The notes below the pieces were generated by a model that saw only the letters and a program-made list of their open reading frames with translations, was not told where the DNA came from and did no database searches. From Saltatorellus ferox (GTDB taxonomy: Bacteria > Planctomycetota > UBA1135 > GCA-002686595): a stretch of 64,000 nucleotides of DNA. Shown piece by piece: positions 53,828 through 62,765 of this stretch. The position numbers and the translations under genes were made by a program. The DNA is taken from contig CP036434.1 in the NCBI GenBank assembly GCA_007751475.1, forward strand, positions 7,383,524 through 7,447,523, written 5' to 3'. Numbering within the stretch: position 1 is the stretch's first letter; each line of letters opens with the position of its first letter.

Positions 53828-54196
53828 ATGAGCAAAATTATCATCGTCGACGACTCCGCCACCATGCGGAGCCAGGTTCGCCAGGCACTCGCAGCTGGCA
53901 ACTTTCAGCTGGTCGAAGCGGTCGACGGCCAGGACGGCCTCGACAAGGTCAACGCAGACCCCGACATCAGCGTCATGATCCTGGACGTCAACATGCCGCG
54001 CATGAACGGCATCGAACTCGCGGAGGCGCTCTCCAAGAACGGGCGCGTCGCCAAGGGTCTGAAGATCGTCATGCTGACGACCGAGGGTCACGCAGACCTG
54101 ATCCAGCGCGCGAAGGCCGCCGGCGCCAAGGGCTGGATCGTCAAGCCGTTCAAGCCGGACCTGCTTCTGGCGGCCGTCCAGAAGATGGCGGCCTGA
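53828..54196 (+). CDS. cheY: CheY-like response regulator
   Basis: 122 residues: acidic pair D8-D9, phosphoacceptor D53 in MILDVNMPRMNG, Thr in IVMLTTEGHAD and Lys in WIVKPFKPD. This is close to a classical CheY. Its position directly after the Hpt kinase suggests that kinase as donor. The cluster thus has two separate CheY genes, one at the end of each arm. Confidence 0.93.
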   Translation: MSKIIIVDDSATMRSQVRQALAAGNFQLVEAVDGQDGLDKVNADPDISVMILDVNMPRMNGIELAEALSKNGRVAKGLKIVMLTTEGHADLIQRAKAAGAKGWIVKPFKPDLLLAAVQKMAA

Positions 54197-54252
54197 CCCT
54201 TTTCGCGTCAGCGCAACGACCCCTCTCGACCGCTTCCACCTCGCACGCTACC

Positions 54253-55119
54253 ATGCCGCAAGCTCCTGATCAGAACTTCCACGCCGTCGTCGGCGTGGAG
54301 GTCGAAAAGGTTCTACAGGACTCCGAATACGCCACGCTCGCTCTGGGCGCCAACCTGAGCGAGATCGTGGCGAAGGCGGAGGAATTCGTGGAACAGCTCC
54401 AGGGCAGCGTCGGCGTGATCGGGTCGAGCGGCGAGGGGAGTATCTCCCACACGCTCGACCTCCAGACCGCAGCGACCGATGCTTTCGTCCGCGACCTCGG
54501 AGTCGTCATTGCGGACAACTCGAACATCGCGGATCGCGTCATCGAGACGACGGGAAACGTCTCCGAGGCCGCGCAGGCGGTCTCGGACGTCGCCTCGGCC
54601 GCTCGTATGCTTTGCTTCAACACGAAGATCGAGGCCGGGCGGCTCGGCGATCTCGGCCGACCCTTCATAGTCATCGCAGACCAGATGCGCGAGTTGAGCG
54701 AGGCCATCGCCCAGTCCAACGATCGAATCTCACTCTTGACCGCAGCGCTCACCCCGCTCCTCAAGGAAGTGAAGTCGAGCGTGCACTCCCTGCAGGGTCG
54801 AACCTCGGAGTTCACCGTTCAGAACGGCGAGCACCGCGAGGCCATCCAGACGATGTCCAGGAAGCTACAGAACGCAACGGCCGATACCATCGCCGCTGGC
54901 GACGAGAAGCTCGCCGAGATCATCGCTCGATCCGGCGACTCCCTGGTCGCACTCCAGACCCAGGACATCGTCAGCCAGAGGTTGAGGAAGATCCTGACGC
55001 TCGTCGCCTCGCTCGCCGACAACGCCGACGCCAAGCACCCGCAAGACATCGGCTTCCTGTCAGAGGAGCTGCCGCCGAGCGAGGATAGCCTGAACGCCGG
55101 CGAGATGGAGCTATTCTGA
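54253..55119 (+). CDS. Soluble MCP-like signalling protein
   Basis: 288 residues, all helical, no membrane segment and no separate sensor domain. The middle (VSEAAQAVSDVASAARMLCFNTKIEAGRLGD) is a divergent version of the chemoreceptor signalling tip (normally NLLALNATIEAARAG). The C-terminal helix LVALQTQDIVSQRLRKIL resembles the phosphatase helix of CheZ-like proteins. It could be a receptor core, a CheZ-type phosphatase or both. It is the last gene of the plus arm. Confidence 0.68.
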   Translation: MPQAPDQNFHAVVGVEVEKVLQDSEYATLALGANLSEIVAKAEEFVEQLQGSVGVIGSSGEGSISHTLDLQTAATDAFVRDLGVVIADNSNIADRVIETTGNVSEAAQAVSDVASAARMLCFNTKIEAGRLGDLGRPFIVIADQMRELSEAIAQSNDRISLLTAALTPLLKEVKSSVHSLQGRTSEFTVQNGEHREAIQTMSRKLQNATADTIAAGDEKLAEIIARSGDSLVALQTQDIVSQRLRKILTLVASLADNADAKHPQDIGFLSEELPPSEDSLNAGEMELF

Positions 55120-55126
55120 GAGACAG

Positions 55127-56356
55127 CTAGGGCGCCAGGAATGCGTCGAGGCTGGCGATCAGTCGGTCGACCTCCGAGGGCGTGTTGTAGTGCAGGAGGC
55201 TCGCGCGAACGACGCCACCTCGCTCATGGAGTCCGAGCGCTTCCACCGCTCGATAGGCGTAGAAGTGCCCGAAGCGGATCGCGATCTGCTCCAGGTCGAG
55301 TGCCGCAGGAACGTCCGACGCATGACAGCCGTCGACCGTGAACGCCACGGTCGGAACGCGCGTAGCACGATCCGATGAAGTGCTTCCCAGCACGTGGACG
55401 CGCGGGGCCGAGCGGAGAAATTCGAGGAGGGGCGCTACCAGTCGAGCCTCTGCGTCCGCGAAGAGATCGAACGCGTGCTCGGTGCGTTCAGAGGCCGCCG
55501 CAGAAGCGTTGCCCCCGTGGTAGACGTGAATGGCATCGAGGTAGTCCGAGATCCCAACGAGTCCGGCCACGGCCTCGTGCATGACGCCGCCCGGCTCGTA
55601 CTTGTAGGTGGTTTTCCCGTCGCCCACGAAGAAGTGGTTGACGTTGCGCCCTTCCAGCAGCGCCTCGCGCCGCCCGTACAGAACGCCCACGTGGGGTCCG
55701 AAGACCTTGTAGAGGCTCGCCACGTAGAAGTCCGCCCCGAGCGCCCTGACCTCCACGCGCCGATGCGGAGCGAACGCGACTCCGTCCACGCAGGAGAGCG
55801 CGCCCGCTCGCCGGATTCTCGCCGTGATCTCGGGCACATCGTGGATCGTGCCCACCACGTTCGAGCAATGGGTGAACGCGACGAGGCGAGTCCGGTCGCT
55901 CAGGAGTTCCTCGAGGTCGTCCAGCTCGAGCCGCATCGTCTCCGGGCGGAAGCGCCACTCGCGGATCACGATCCCCTGGGCCTCCAGCCTGCGCCACGCA
56001 CCGACGTTGGCCTCGTGGTCGAGGTTGGTGACGATGACCTCGTCGCCGGCGCGCCAGGTCGGGACGAGCGCCGCCGCGAGCCGCCCGGTAAGAGCCGTCG
56101 CCGACGGCCCGAGCACCGTCTCGTCGACGTCCGCACCGAGCAGCCGCGCAGCGGCCCCGCGCCCGGCTTCGACGGCGGCACCCGCCGCCACCGAAAGATC
56201 GTAGCTCGCCCCCAGCTGCACCGCGTGCGTCGACATGTAAGCGGCCACGCGCTCGATGACGGGCCGCGCGGGGACGCTGCCCCCTGCGTTATCGAACAGC
56301 GCCCAGGGCGTCTGGAGAGCAGGGAACCAGGTCCGCGCGAAATCAATGTCCAGCAT
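55127..56356 (-). CDS. Cysteine desulfurase-like class V aminotransferase
   Basis: 409 residues, PLP-dependent. The family pattern is clear: FDNAGGSVPARPVIERVAAYM, NLDHEANVGAWRRL, CVDGVAFAPHRRVEV and the Schiff-base Lys in ADFYVASLYKVFGPHVGVLYG. It belongs to the cysteine-desulfurase-like subgroup that is distinct from IscS and SufS. No suf or isc genes are nearby, so a role in sulfur transfer is not established; other amino-acid lyase or transaminase activities are possible. Confidence 0.88.
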   Translation of the reverse strand: MLDIDFARTWFPALQTPWALFDNAGGSVPARPVIERVAAYMSTHAVQLGASYDLSVAAGAAVEAGRGAAARLLGADVDETVLGPSATALTGRLAAALVPTWRAGDEVIVTNLDHEANVGAWRRLEAQGIVIREWRFRPETMRLELDDLEELLSDRTRLVAFTHCSNVVGTIHDVPEITARIRRAGALSCVDGVAFAPHRRVEVRALGADFYVASLYKVFGPHVGVLYGRREALLEGRNVNHFFVGDGKTTYKYEPGGVMHEAVAGLVGISDYLDAIHVYHGGNASAAASERTEHAFDLFADAEARLVAPLLEFLRSAPRVHVLGSTSSDRATRVPTVAFTVDGCHASDVPAALDLEQIAIRFGHFYAYRAVEALGLHERGGVVRASLLHYNTPSEVDRLIASLDAFLAP

Positions 56357-56468
56357 CGTGATGGTGGGGTCGTTCCTCGTTGCATCGTCGAACGGCGCCG
56401 GCGGCCCAAATGGCGCCGGCTGCGAGGAGGAGGCGATCGACTCTACCAGCGATGCGGCTCGCTCGCCG

Positions 56469-57539
56469 TCAGCGAACGCGGCCTTTCAACTCCGGATTCG
56501 CCTCGAGGAGTGCCTCCATCGTCGGCGCCTCGTAGACGCGCTGGTTCGGTCCGGTGCCATCGTCCTCGGTGATCTCGACGCGAACGCCGTCGGGCGTCTG
56601 CTCGATGCTCATGCTGGAGCTGGAGGAGAACACCGATGAAGGCGCCGGAACTGCGCCCGGGGCCAGCGGCTGCGACCCGCGGGGCGAGCTGCCGGGACGC
56701 AGCGCACCACCCTGCAGGTCCTCGAACTGCTGGCGCATTCTCTCAACGCGCTGGCGCATCTCCTCGAAGGGGTCGGTCGCCTGCGCTCCGTTCAGGTCCT
56801 GCCCGCGATTCGATCCGAAGAGACTCGGTCCGCGGCGGAAGAACCCGCTGCCACCCCGGCCGAAGAAAGGGTCGCCGGCGAAGAAGTCCTGCATGAAGGG
56901 ATCGTTCTCGAGCATGTCCTCCATTCGCTGCTGCATCGCTTCCAACGGGTCCACCTGGGTGAACCCACCCCGTACGCCCGGGACCCGAAGGGGATTGCCC
57001 GGGGTGAACGAGCGTCCGGCGCCACCGCGGTCGATCTCGCGAAGGGCCAGGCGGGCGGTGAAGGCCAGGTCCGGATCGCCGCCGTCCGAGGCAATCGCCT
57101 GGAGCGCAGCGCGAGCGAGCGGCTCCTCCATCGCCTGGGCCGTAATTTCGTCGAAGGCGGCCTCGCGCTGGTCGAGGTCCGAGCGCCGGAGTCGCAGCCG
57201 GAAGCTCTCTTCCAGCTCGTGCCGGTCGAGCTTGCTCGACCGGGCAGGATCCCCGTCGACCATCGATCGAAGCGGCACGGTTCTGCCGGAGGTTCCGGAC
57301 GCCCCGTCGGGCGGGGCCTGGGCCCCGCTCCGGCCCGGAGCGTTCCATTGACCCGACGCGCTCCTTGGATCCGGCGCGCTCCATGGATCCGGCGCACTCG
57401 ATGGATCCGGGGCACTGGATGGACGGGGCACATTGGGCCGAAGCAGCCCCTCGAGCGGGTCGTCCTGTGCAGAAGCCGCGAAGGCGGCAGCCGTCAGCGC
57501 CACGGCAGACGCCGCGGCCATCCACGTGTTCTTGTTCAT
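56469..57539 (-). CDS. Exported repeat-containing protein, unknown function
   Basis: 356 residues. ATG 57539 gives a signal peptide (MNKNTWMAAASAVALTAAAF). A Pro/Ser/Asp-rich segment with hexapeptide repeats (SSAPDP, WSAPDP, RSASGQ) follows, then a helical region of two-residue charged repeats, a Gly/Phe-rich stretch FFAGDPFFGRGGSGFF, and a C-terminal strand pair SMSIEQTPDGVRVEI with ANPELKGRVR. No family is recognised with confidence. Confidence 0.7.
   Translation of the reverse strand: MNKNTWMAAASAVALTAAAFAASAQDDPLEGLLRPNVPRPSSAPDPSSAPDPWSAPDPRSASGQWNAPGRSGAQAPPDGASGTSGRTVPLRSMVDGDPARSSKLDRHELEESFRLRLRRSDLDQREAAFDEITAQAMEEPLARAALQAIASDGGDPDLAFTARLALREIDRGGAGRSFTPGNPLRVPGVRGGFTQVDPLEAMQQRMEDMLENDPFMQDFFAGDPFFGRGGSGFFRRGPSLFGSNRGQDLNGAQATDPFEEMRQRVERMRQQFEDLQGGALRPGSSPRGSQPLAPGAVPAPSSVFSSSSSMSIEQTPDGVRVEITEDDGTGPNQRVYEAPTMEALLEANPELKGRVR
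57366..57422 (-). repeat. 18-bp coding repeat
   Basis: Three 18-bp units starting TGGATCCGG at 57366, 57384 and 57402, in frame, encoding the six-residue (S/W/R)SAPDP repeats of the exported protein. Units differ at a few bases, so the array is older than the 17-bp array at 5121. Confidence 0.92.
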
Positions 57540-57684
57540 GATAGGTCCCCCCCATGGGGCTCTACGGTTCATGTTTCGTTGCGCCTGGAGCGACACGGCG
57601 AAAACCCGCCGCCCCGTGTGCGCTGCCCGTCGGGTACGCCGTGGAAGTGGCACCGTTGGCCGAAATTTCGCCTACCCTGGCGCC

Positions 57685-58812
57685 ATGCTCCATTCCCCCA
57701 CGCCCACCCAGGCCCTCGTCTCGAGGTTGGCCCCTGGCGCCTCGTTCCTGTCCGTCGGCTTGCTTGGGATGGTCGCCTGGCTGGCCACTTTGCAGGCTCC
57801 CGCTCCCCTGGACCCCGCGACCCCACCCCAGGGCGCCGAGACCGGGGACGGAATCGCCCGCGGACACTCGATGGCCGCGTACACGAAGGGATTTCTGAGC
57901 CAGCTCGACGAGGGAGGGCGCGAACTTGCCACGGCCTCGATGGACGACCCGGAGCGCCGACAGTGGGCCTTCGGACCCGTTCGCCGTGAGGGCATCCGCC
58001 TGGATCAAATCAACCAGCAGCAGTTCGGCCTGCTGGAGGCCCTGCTCGACACGGCCCTCTCCGAATCGGGCATGGCGGCGTGGCATCAGATCCGCGACCT
58101 GGAGAACGTCCTGCGCAAGCTGGAGTCCACGCCCGAGCGAGTCGCCGAGCACCGCGACCCGAACCTCTACTGGCTGCGCATCTACGGCACGCCCGACGCC
58201 AGCGAGTCCTGGTCGTGGCGCTTCGAGGGCCATCACCTGGCGCTGCATGTCACCTGCCGACCCGGTTCCACCCCCACGGTCACCCCGCTGTTCGTCGGCG
58301 CGAATCCGCTGTTCGGCGCGAGCCGCCAGGGGATCGCAATGTCCGATGAGAAACCAGCGCAGGTCGAGGCCTTCGCCGACCTCAACGCCGCGTTCAACGT
58401 GCTCATCGGCGAGCTGGACGACGGTGCCGCCCTCGCAGCCGCCCCCGAGATCTCCGGCGTAGGCCCCACCGATCGACCGGGCGACGTTCGGATGGCCCCG
58501 GGCCAGCGGGAGCTTCCAGAGGCGTCGGGCGTTGCCCGCGCCCAGCTGGGGTCCGCCGCGTCCGAGGCCCTCGACCGTCTGCTCACGACGTACCTCGAAC
58601 TGATCGATCCGGAGCTGCGCACCTTCTCGCTGGAGAGCTCGCCCGCGGACGAGGTCCACTTCACGCGCTGGGGCGGCACCACGCTGGCGGAGCCCCGGAC
58701 CTGGTCCATCGTCACGAAAACCTTCGCCCTCGAGCTCGCCACGACCGACGGCCCCCATCACGTTCACGCGCTCCTGCGCGACGTGACCCGCGACTTCGGC
58801 GGCAAGGAGTAG
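57685..58812 (+). CDS. DUF3500 family exported protein
   Basis: 375 residues from ATG 57685, with an N-terminal export helix (FLSVGLLGMVAWLATLQ). Matches the DUF3500 pattern: LYWLRIYGTPDASESWSWRFEGHHLALHVTC, PLFVGANPLF, and at the end HFTRWGGT, TFALELATTD, HHVHALLRDVTRDFGG. The conserved His residues would suit a metal- or haem-related site, but the function of the family is unknown to me. It is 36 bases before hemC on the same strand and could be co-transcribed with it. Confidence 0.83.
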   Translation: MLHSPTPTQALVSRLAPGASFLSVGLLGMVAWLATLQAPAPLDPATPPQGAETGDGIARGHSMAAYTKGFLSQLDEGGRELATASMDDPERRQWAFGPVRREGIRLDQINQQQFGLLEALLDTALSESGMAAWHQIRDLENVLRKLESTPERVAEHRDPNLYWLRIYGTPDASESWSWRFEGHHLALHVTCRPGSTPTVTPLFVGANPLFGASRQGIAMSDEKPAQVEAFADLNAAFNVLIGELDDGAALAAAPEISGVGPTDRPGDVRMAPGQRELPEASGVARAQLGSAASEALDRLLTTYLELIDPELRTFSLESSPADEVHFTRWGGTTLAEPRTWSIVTKTFALELATTDGPHHVHALLRDVTRDFGGKE

Positions 58813-58848
58813 CCGCACGCGGCCCCGGGATCTGCGATACTTTTCCGC

Positions 58849-59778
58849 ATGATTCATCGGCTGGCAACCCGCGGCAGCGCCCTGGCTCTCTGGCAGGCCC
58901 GCCGCACCCAGGAACTCCTGCGCGAGGCAGGCCACGACGCGGAACTCGTCATCATCGAGTCGAGCGGCGACCGCGATCGCCAGACCGACCTCGCGCGCTT
59001 CGGCAGCATCGGCATCTTCACCGTCGAGGTGGACCGGGCCGTGACCGATGGGCGCGCGGACATCGGCGTGCACAGCCTCAAGGACATGACGACGACGCTG
59101 CACGAAGGCGTGCAGCTCGCGGGCTGCCTGGAGCGCGGCATGATCGAGGACGCGCTCGTCGCGCGCGACGGGCTCAGGCTGCACACGTTGCCCAGGGGCG
59201 CCACCGTGGGTTCCGGCTCCCAGCGGCGCGGCGCGATGCTGCGCGCCGCCCGGCCGGACCTGAACGTCGTGCAGATCCGCGGCAACGTGCCGACGCGCCT
59301 CGGAAAGGTCACGGGCGGCGAGCTGGACGCGACCGTGCTGGCGCGCGCGGGCCTGGTGCGCCTCGGGCTCGACGGCCATATCACCGAGGTCCTCGATGCG
59401 AAGCGCTTTCTGCCCGCCGTCGGACAGGGCATCGTGGGGCTGACCTGCCGCGTGGACGACGACGAGCGCGCCGATGCGCTCGCCCGTCACGTTCGCGATG
59501 CGGATGCGTGGGCGGCGGCCATGGCCGAGCGCTCGTTTCTGCGCCGGATGAAGGGCGGTTGCAACGCCCCCGCCGGGGGCCATGCCACCGTCCGGGACGG
59601 TGAACTCGTTCTCTCGGGCCGCGTCCTCTCGCTCGACGGAGCCGAATCGGTGGAGGGCCGCGTCGAGGGACCGATCGACGACGCGGAGGCGCTCGGCATC
59701 CGGCTCGCGGACGATATCGATCGACGCGGCGGCGGGCGATTGATCGAACTGGCCCGGGCGGCGAGCCAGGGGTCCTGA
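58849..59778 (+). CDS. hemC: Porphobilinogen deaminase (hydroxymethylbilane synthase)
   Basis: 309 residues, normal length. It joins four porphobilinogens to hydroxymethylbilane. The dipyrromethane cofactor Cys is C238 in RRMKGGCNAPAGGHA. Other markers: ATRGSALALWQA, IGVHSLKDM, TVGSGSQRRGAML and VVQIRGNVPTRL. It precedes hemD by four bases. Confidence 0.97.
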   Translation: MIHRLATRGSALALWQARRTQELLREAGHDAELVIIESSGDRDRQTDLARFGSIGIFTVEVDRAVTDGRADIGVHSLKDMTTTLHEGVQLAGCLERGMIEDALVARDGLRLHTLPRGATVGSGSQRRGAMLRAARPDLNVVQIRGNVPTRLGKVTGGELDATVLARAGLVRLGLDGHITEVLDAKRFLPAVGQGIVGLTCRVDDDERADALARHVRDADAWAAAMAERSFLRRMKGGCNAPAGGHATVRDGELVLSGRVLSLDGAESVEGRVEGPIDDAEALGIRLADDIDRRGGGRLIELARAASQGS

Positions 59779-59782
59779 TTCG

Positions 59783-60502
59783 ATGGCGACCACCAACGAG
59801 CGGAGGATCTCGCTGACGGGTCCAGCGTCGGAAAGAGCGGCGAAGCGCTGGATGGACGCGGTCTACACGGTGCCCGGCTGGAAGCCGCTGCACTTCCCGC
59901 TCGTCCGGATCGTCGGCCAGGCGATTCCCGAGTCGCGAGTCGGGCTCCTGCCGAGCTTCGTCGCGGTCACGAGCCAGAATGCGCTCCCCGCGCTGAAGCA
60001 TCTGTGGGATCGCCGTACCGACGTTCGCGACGCTCCGCACGCTGCGGTGGGAATCGCCACGGCCCGGGCCATGCGCGCGCTCGGCGTCGACCCCGTGATC
60101 GTGGGCCCGGCAGAAGACGCGGGCGCCGCGAGCCTGGCCGAGGAGATCCTCGCCCGCACCGAGAATGGCCAGACCATCCTGTGGCCGCGTGGGGACCGCG
60201 CGACCGATCTACGCGAGCGACTCGTCGTCGCCGGGCGGATCGTGCAGGACCCGATCGCCTACCGTACGGAAGACGAGGAGGACTCGGTGGTCCCGAAGAA
60301 CCTGTCGGCGGTGTTCTTCGCCAGCCCGTCGGCGGTGAAGGTGTGGCTGAAGACACCGGACATCCCGCGCGTCACGGCCATCGCCATCGGCCAGACCACC
60401 TACGCGGAGCTTGCGCCCGAGTACGCGCGTTTCTCGCGGATGGTGAGGCTCGCCAAGCCGACGCCGCTGGCGCTGGCCGACGCGCTGGCCGCGCTTCCGT
60501 AG
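59783..60502 (+). CDS. hemD: Uroporphyrinogen-III synthase
   Basis: 239 residues; closes and inverts ring D of hydroxymethylbilane. HemD proteins are poorly conserved, so the call rests on the position straight after hemC, the length, and weak family features such as FVAVTSQNALPAL, AVGIATARAMRALG and SAVFFASPSAVKVWL. The short gap implies translation coupling with hemC. Confidence 0.83.
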   Translation: MATTNERRISLTGPASERAAKRWMDAVYTVPGWKPLHFPLVRIVGQAIPESRVGLLPSFVAVTSQNALPALKHLWDRRTDVRDAPHAAVGIATARAMRALGVDPVIVGPAEDAGAASLAEEILARTENGQTILWPRGDRATDLRERLVVAGRIVQDPIAYRTEDEEDSVVPKNLSAVFFASPSAVKVWLKTPDIPRVTAIAIGQTTYAELAPEYARFSRMVRLAKPTPLALADALAALP

Positions 60503-60600
60503 ACGCCGGGCTGTGACGTTGTTGTGTACGGTTACGCACGCATGCCATGGATTACCGGGATGTCACGCAACGCGCGAGGGGGAAGACCCAGTATCCAGTC

Positions 60601-61065
60601 ATGAAGACCCTCCGCCGCGCCCTCCTCGTGCTTTTCGTTCTCTTCCTGGCCATCCAGCTAGTCCCCGTCGATCGGGCCAACCCGCCGGTGACCGGGGACG
60701 TCGACGCTCCAGCCGAGGTGAAGGCGATCCTGGAGCGCTCGTGCTACGACTGCCACTCGAACGCGGTCAAGTGGCCCTGGTACAGCTACGTGGCGCCGGT
60801 CTCGTTCCTGGTGGCCCACGACGTCGAGGAAGCGCGCGAGCACCTCAACTTCTCCGAGTGGGACAAGCGCAACGAGTCCAAGCGAGCGAAGATCCGCGAG
60901 GAGTGCTTCGAGGAGTGCGAGCAAGGGGAGATGCCGCTCCCGATCTATCTGATCATGCACCAGGAAGCGAAGCTGAGTGAGGCGGACCTGGCGGTGCTGA
61001 AGGCCTGGGCCGGGGTGGCCGGAGGCTCCGGAGCGGCAGGCGAGGACAACGAAACCGACGATTGA
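60601..61065 (+). CDS. Membrane-anchored haem-binding (c-type cytochrome-like) protein
   Basis: 154 residues from ATG 60601, with one N-terminal membrane helix (LLVLFVLFLAIQLVPV). A single c-type haem motif CYDCHSN is followed by VKWPWYSYVAPVSFLVAHDV, the pattern of the haem-binding domain family found in many Bacteroidetes and planctomycetes. It likely faces the periplasm. The in-frame start at 60547 would put 18 polar residues before the helix and is less likely. It follows hemC-hemD on the same strand. Confidence 0.85.
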   Translation: MKTLRRALLVLFVLFLAIQLVPVDRANPPVTGDVDAPAEVKAILERSCYDCHSNAVKWPWYSYVAPVSFLVAHDVEEAREHLNFSEWDKRNESKRAKIREECFEECEQGEMPLPIYLIMHQEAKLSEADLAVLKAWAGVAGGSGAAGEDNETDD

Positions 61066-61115
61066 GCCCTGATCCAGAAGCGGACCGGTGAAGAGGTTCC
61101 TGTTACCGTACCGCC

Positions 61116-62537
61116 ATGTTGGATCCGGAAACCCTGGGCGCAGGCGACGCCCATGCCTCGATCGACGCGGCGGGCATTGCCTGGCGGCTCGGGGCCACCC
61201 TCTTCTTCGTCCTCTTGAACGGGTTCTTCGTCGCCGCCGAGTTCGCCCTCGTGAAGGTGCGCGAGCCGCGCATGGCGAAGCTGGCGCGCGAGGGCAACAA
61301 GACTGCCCCGCGGGTCCAGCACATCCTCGGGCACCTCGACCAGTACCTGTCCGCGTGCCAGCTCGGGATCACCCTCGCGAGCCTCATCCTCGGCGCGCTC
61401 GGCGAGCCCGCGGTCTCGGTCATCCTGATTGCGCTGGCCGAGGCGATGGGCATCACCGTCGCGGACAACGCCTCGTGGCTGCCGATCGTCTCGATCGGCC
61501 TCGCCTTCGCCGTGATCACGACGCTCCACATGACCGTCGGCGAGCAGGCGCCGAAGATGTGGGCGCTCCGCAAGCCTGAGTCGACCGCGCTGAAGGTCAG
61601 CTCGACGCTCCGAGCCTTCAACTTCGTCTTCAAGCCGTTCATCATCGCGATCAACTGGATCTCGAACTGGATCCTCCGGCTCTTCGGCCTGCCCGCGGAC
61701 CTCGGGCACGGCGACTCCCACAGCGCCGAGGAGATCCGCAGCATCCTGTCGCTCTCCGTTCACGCAGGCGACATCTCGGAGCATGAGTTCCAGCTGACCG
61801 AGAACGTCTTCCGGATGATCGAACTGGAGGTCCGGCACATCATCGTCCCGCGGGTCGAGGTCGATTTTCTCACGCAGGAGCGCTCGAACGAGGAGAACCT
61901 CGAGCGTATTCGGACGAGCGGTCACTCGCGCTTCGCGCTCTGCCGCCAGGGCCTCGACTCCATCGTCGGCATCGTCCACGCGAAGGACGTGCTCGATAGC
62001 CTCCTGCAGGGAGAAACGCCGGTCCTCTCGGATCTGGCGCGCGAGCCTCTCTTCGTCCCCGACACGATGTCGATCTCGAACTTCCTCCAGGAGGTCCAGA
62101 TCAATCGCCAGCACTGCGCCGTCGTCCTGGACGAGCACGGCACCGCGATCGGCCTCGCGTTCCGTGAGGACGCGCTGGAGGAGATCGTCGGCCCGCTCGG
62201 CGACGAGTTCGACGACGCCTCGAACGAGTTCCGCCCCCTGGCGGACGGCAGCTACGAACTCAGCGGGCGCCTGTCCGTTCCCGAGGTGCTGGACCGGCTG
62301 GACTTCGAACTCGACGAGGAAGAGGAAGAGGAGGAAGACACGATCGGCGGTCACATCACGGCTCGCCTGGGACGCCTGCCGAAGACCGGCGACACCGTGC
62401 GAGTGGGGCCCTATCGCGCGACCGTGCTCGACGCCTCGAAGCGACGCGTCCAGCTCGTGAAGCTGACGCTCGTCGAAAAGAACGCCTCCGAGGAGCAGGC
62501 AGCGGAGGCAGAAGAGTCGGAGGCCGACTCGATATAG
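61116..62537 (+). CDS. CNNM/CorC-type transporter-associated protein (HlyC/CorC family)
   Basis: 473 residues. An N-terminal DUF21 membrane domain with about four helices (FFVLLNGFFVAAEFALVKV, YLSACQLGITLASLILGALG, IGLAFAVITTLHMTVGEQAPK), a CBS pair in the middle (SGHSRFALCRQGLDSIVGIVHAKDVL, CAVVLDEHGTAIG), and a C-terminal CorC_HlyC domain (GGHITARLGRLPKTGDTVRVG). The family is linked to magnesium or cobalt efflux; the ion here is not known. Confidence 0.93.
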   Translation: MLDPETLGAGDAHASIDAAGIAWRLGATLFFVLLNGFFVAAEFALVKVREPRMAKLAREGNKTAPRVQHILGHLDQYLSACQLGITLASLILGALGEPAVSVILIALAEAMGITVADNASWLPIVSIGLAFAVITTLHMTVGEQAPKMWALRKPESTALKVSSTLRAFNFVFKPFIIAINWISNWILRLFGLPADLGHGDSHSAEEIRSILSLSVHAGDISEHEFQLTENVFRMIELEVRHIIVPRVEVDFLTQERSNEENLERIRTSGHSRFALCRQGLDSIVGIVHAKDVLDSLLQGETPVLSDLAREPLFVPDTMSISNFLQEVQINRQHCAVVLDEHGTAIGLAFREDALEEIVGPLGDEFDDASNEFRPLADGSYELSGRLSVPEVLDRLDFELDEEEEEEEDTIGGHITARLGRLPKTGDTVRVGPYRATVLDASKRRVQLVKLTLVEKNASEEQAAEAEESEADSI

Positions 62538-62597
62538 CCGGGCTCTTGACGAGCGTGACCTCGTCTTCCACGCGACGCAGCCCGAGGAAAGCTCAAG

Positions 62598-62765
62598 CTA
62601 GTGCCCTGAATCAGAAGTTCGTCGCATTAGTTTCGCCTGTTTCGCTCCGTAGCTGCGTTGCCGAACCTTGGACGGAACTACTGCTACGCACTGCGGTTCG
62701 GACGCCTTGCTACGAAACGAAACAGACTGAAACTAATACGACGAACTTCTGATTCAGGGCACTAG
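62598..62765. mobile_element. 168-bp palindromic element, copy 1 (MITE-like)
   Basis: Starts CTAGTGCCCTGAATCAGAAG and ends in its reverse complement. The outer 47 bp pair with only a few mismatches, and the inner part is weakly self-complementary too. There is no coding capacity. It is bounded by CTAG, shared with the next copy. A non-autonomous transposon moved by a DDE-type IS (TA target, IS630-like, or CTAG target, IS5-like) is an inference. Confidence 0.85.

Noticed and set aside
51817..53901. Long minus-strand open frame opposite the membrane kinase
   Set aside because: It is an antisense frame produced by high-GC codon structure; the plus frame has clear Hpt and ATPase motifs and correct operon spacing.
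57562..59796. 744-codon minus-strand open frame opposite DUF3500 and hemC
   Set aside because: Antisense to hemC, whose plus-strand motifs are unambiguous; the minus translation has no recognisable domain.
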